From: Geminicoccaceae bacterium
Lineage (GTDB): Bacteria; Pseudomonadota; Alphaproteobacteria; Geminicoccales; Geminicoccaceae
DNA: 6,759 nt
Assembly: GCA_020446285.1 (NCBI GenBank)
Contig: JAGREZ010000005.1
Span: forward strand, 9,649-16,407
Direction of reading: 5' to 3'
The position numbers and the translations under genes are program-made. The notes below the pieces were generated by a model. The model ran no database searches. It was not told the origin of the DNA and saw only the letters and a program-made list of their open reading frames with translations. Of the stretch, positions 5,782 to 6,759 are shown one piece after another. How positions within the stretch are numbered: the stretch's first letter is position 1; every line of letters begins with the position of its first letter.

Positions 5782-6759
5782 TGAACGATCTCTTCGGCGA
5801 CGGGCCTGACGAACCGGGGCAGGGTCGTGAACAAGCTGACCGGCGTTCGGGAATGGGAGAGGCGGTGCCGCTTGCGGAACGCCTTCGTCCTTCAAGACTT
5901 GCCGAGCTCGTCGGGCAGGAGAAGATCCTCGAAGGCGGCGGGCCGCTGCAGCGCATGCTGGAGCGCGGGCGCCTCTCCTCGATCATCCTCTGGGGGCCGC
6001 CCGGCTGTGGCAAGACAACGCTTGCACGGCTGCTCGCACATGAGGTCGGCGAATTCCTCATTCCACTCTCGGCCGTTCTTTCGGGGGTCGCCGACCTGCG
6101 CAAGGCCTTTCAGGATGCACGCAAGATGCGCGCGCGCGGCGTCCGGCCGATCCTGTTCATCGATGAAATCCACCGTTACAACAAGGCGCAACAGGATGGT
6201 CTCCTGCACGAGGTCGAGGACGGTACGGTCACACTGGTCGGCGCGACGACGGAAAATCCCTCCTTCGCACTCAATCCGGCGCTGATATCCCGCTGTCATG
6301 TGGTCGTGATGGATCGCCTGTCGACAAGGGCGCTCGAGGCGTTGATCTTGCGTGCCGAAGAAACGCTCGACTGTCGACTGCCTGTCGATCCGGACGCCCG
6401 GGTACGTCTTGCCGAACTTGCCGATGGTGACGGGCGCTATCTGTTCAACATGCTCGAAAGCATTCTCGACCTGCCGGCAGAACCGGTGCTCGACAGTGCG
6501 GCGCTTGCGGCCGTCCTGCAGCGGCGGATGCCGGTCTACGATCGGCAATATGAAGCGCATTACAATCTTGTCTCAGCACTGCACAAATCCATTCGCGGCA
6601 GCGATCCCGATGCGGCTCTCTACTGGCTTTGCCGCATGTTGCAGGGCGGGGAGGATCCACGCTTCATCGGCCGGCGGCTCGTGCGCATGGCAAGCGAGGA
6701 TATCGGTCTTGCCGACCCGGATGCCGTGGGTCGAGCTCTCGACGCTGTGGAGGCTTATG
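5781..6759 (+). CDS. rarA: Replication-associated recombination ATPase RarA (MgsA), 3'-truncated by window edge
   Basis: RarA is a cytoplasmic AAA+ ATPase of the RarA/Mgs1/WRNIP1 family, related to clamp loaders, that acts at stalled replication forks. The frame is open from ATG 5781 to the window end: 326 residues, with roughly 110-120 more expected from family length. It starts MNDLFGDG, then [18 protein letters not shown] (30-47). Walker A is GPPGCGKT (72-79), Walker [10 protein letters not shown] (124-132), sensor 1 GATTENPS (154-161). The likely arginine finger is Arg171 in LISRC, and the sensor 2 region is DGDGRYLFN (215-223). The family-specific C-terminal part begins with [22 protein letters not shown] (261-282) and [14 protein letters not shown] (302-315). 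The start codon shares one base with the upstream TGA. Only a weak GGTGGG (5772-5777) precedes it, so translational coupling to the protease gene is likely. An internal Met25 (5853) lacks a ribosome-binding site. Confidence 0.95.
   Translation, partial: MNDLFGDGPDEPGQGREQADRRSGMGEAVPLAERLRPSRLAELVGQEKILEGGGPLQRMLERGRLSSIILWGPPGCGKTTLARLLAHEVGEFLIPLSAVLSGVADLRKAFQDARKMRARGVRPILFIDEIHRYNKAQQDGLLHEVEDGTVTLVGATTENPSFALNPALISRCHVVVMDRLSTRALEALILRAEETLDCRLPVDPDARVRLAELADGDGRYLFNMLESILDLPAEPVLDSAALAAVLQRRMPVYDRQYEAHYNLVSALHKSIRGSDPDAALYWLCRMLQGGEDPRFIGRRLVRMASEDIGLADPDAVGRALDAVEAY

Overview
This window is a piece of the main ribosomal-protein gene cluster of a bacterium, almost certainly an alphaproteobacterium. 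Every gene lies on the + strand in the order secY (5' end missing), adk, rpsM, rpsK, rpoA, rplQ, an HtrA/DegP-family periplasmic protease gene, and rarA (3' end missing). Three things point to Alphaproteobacteria: adk sits directly after secY, rpsD is absent between rpsK and rpoA (gammaproteobacteria have it there), and the protein sequences resemble alphaproteobacterial SecY and RpoA. The rplQ-protease-rarA tail and the protease's inter-PDZ motif resemble what I recall from Rhodospirillales-like lineages, but genus cannot be named from the sequence alone. The DNA is GC-rich with G/C-rich third codon positions throughout. No base-composition break, mobile element, tRNA, rRNA or CRISPR is visible.

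Layout: secY (1-1164) overlaps adk (1161-1751) by four bases. A strong sigma70-type promoter (TTGACA, 16 bp, TATAGT) with a GC-rich discriminator overlaps the end of adk. It would start transcription of a roughly 93-nt structured leader in front of rpsM (1864-2241). rpsK (2245-2631) follows after 3 bases. rpoA (2743-3759) follows after a 111-base spacer; its real start is a GTG at 2743. rplQ (3897-4328) comes after a 137-base spacer and has an unusual ribosome-binding site: a perfect AAGGAGG lies 24 bases from the ATG, and a perfect 15-nt hairpin fills the gap. The protease gene (4309-5781) starts inside rplQ, and rarA (5781-6759) starts on the last base of the protease stop codon.

Function: SecY is the membrane channel for protein export. 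Adk balances adenine nucleotides. S13, S11 and L17 are ribosomal proteins and RpoA is the RNA polymerase alpha subunit, so the core is growth-rate machinery. The overlapping protease and rarA genes appear to be read through from rplQ, tying an envelope quality-control protease and a replication-fork ATPase to ribosomal-protein transcription.

No wholly new gene system is evident. The points most worth a second look are regulatory: the promoter and leader before rpsM, and the hairpin-bridged ribosome-binding site of rplQ.
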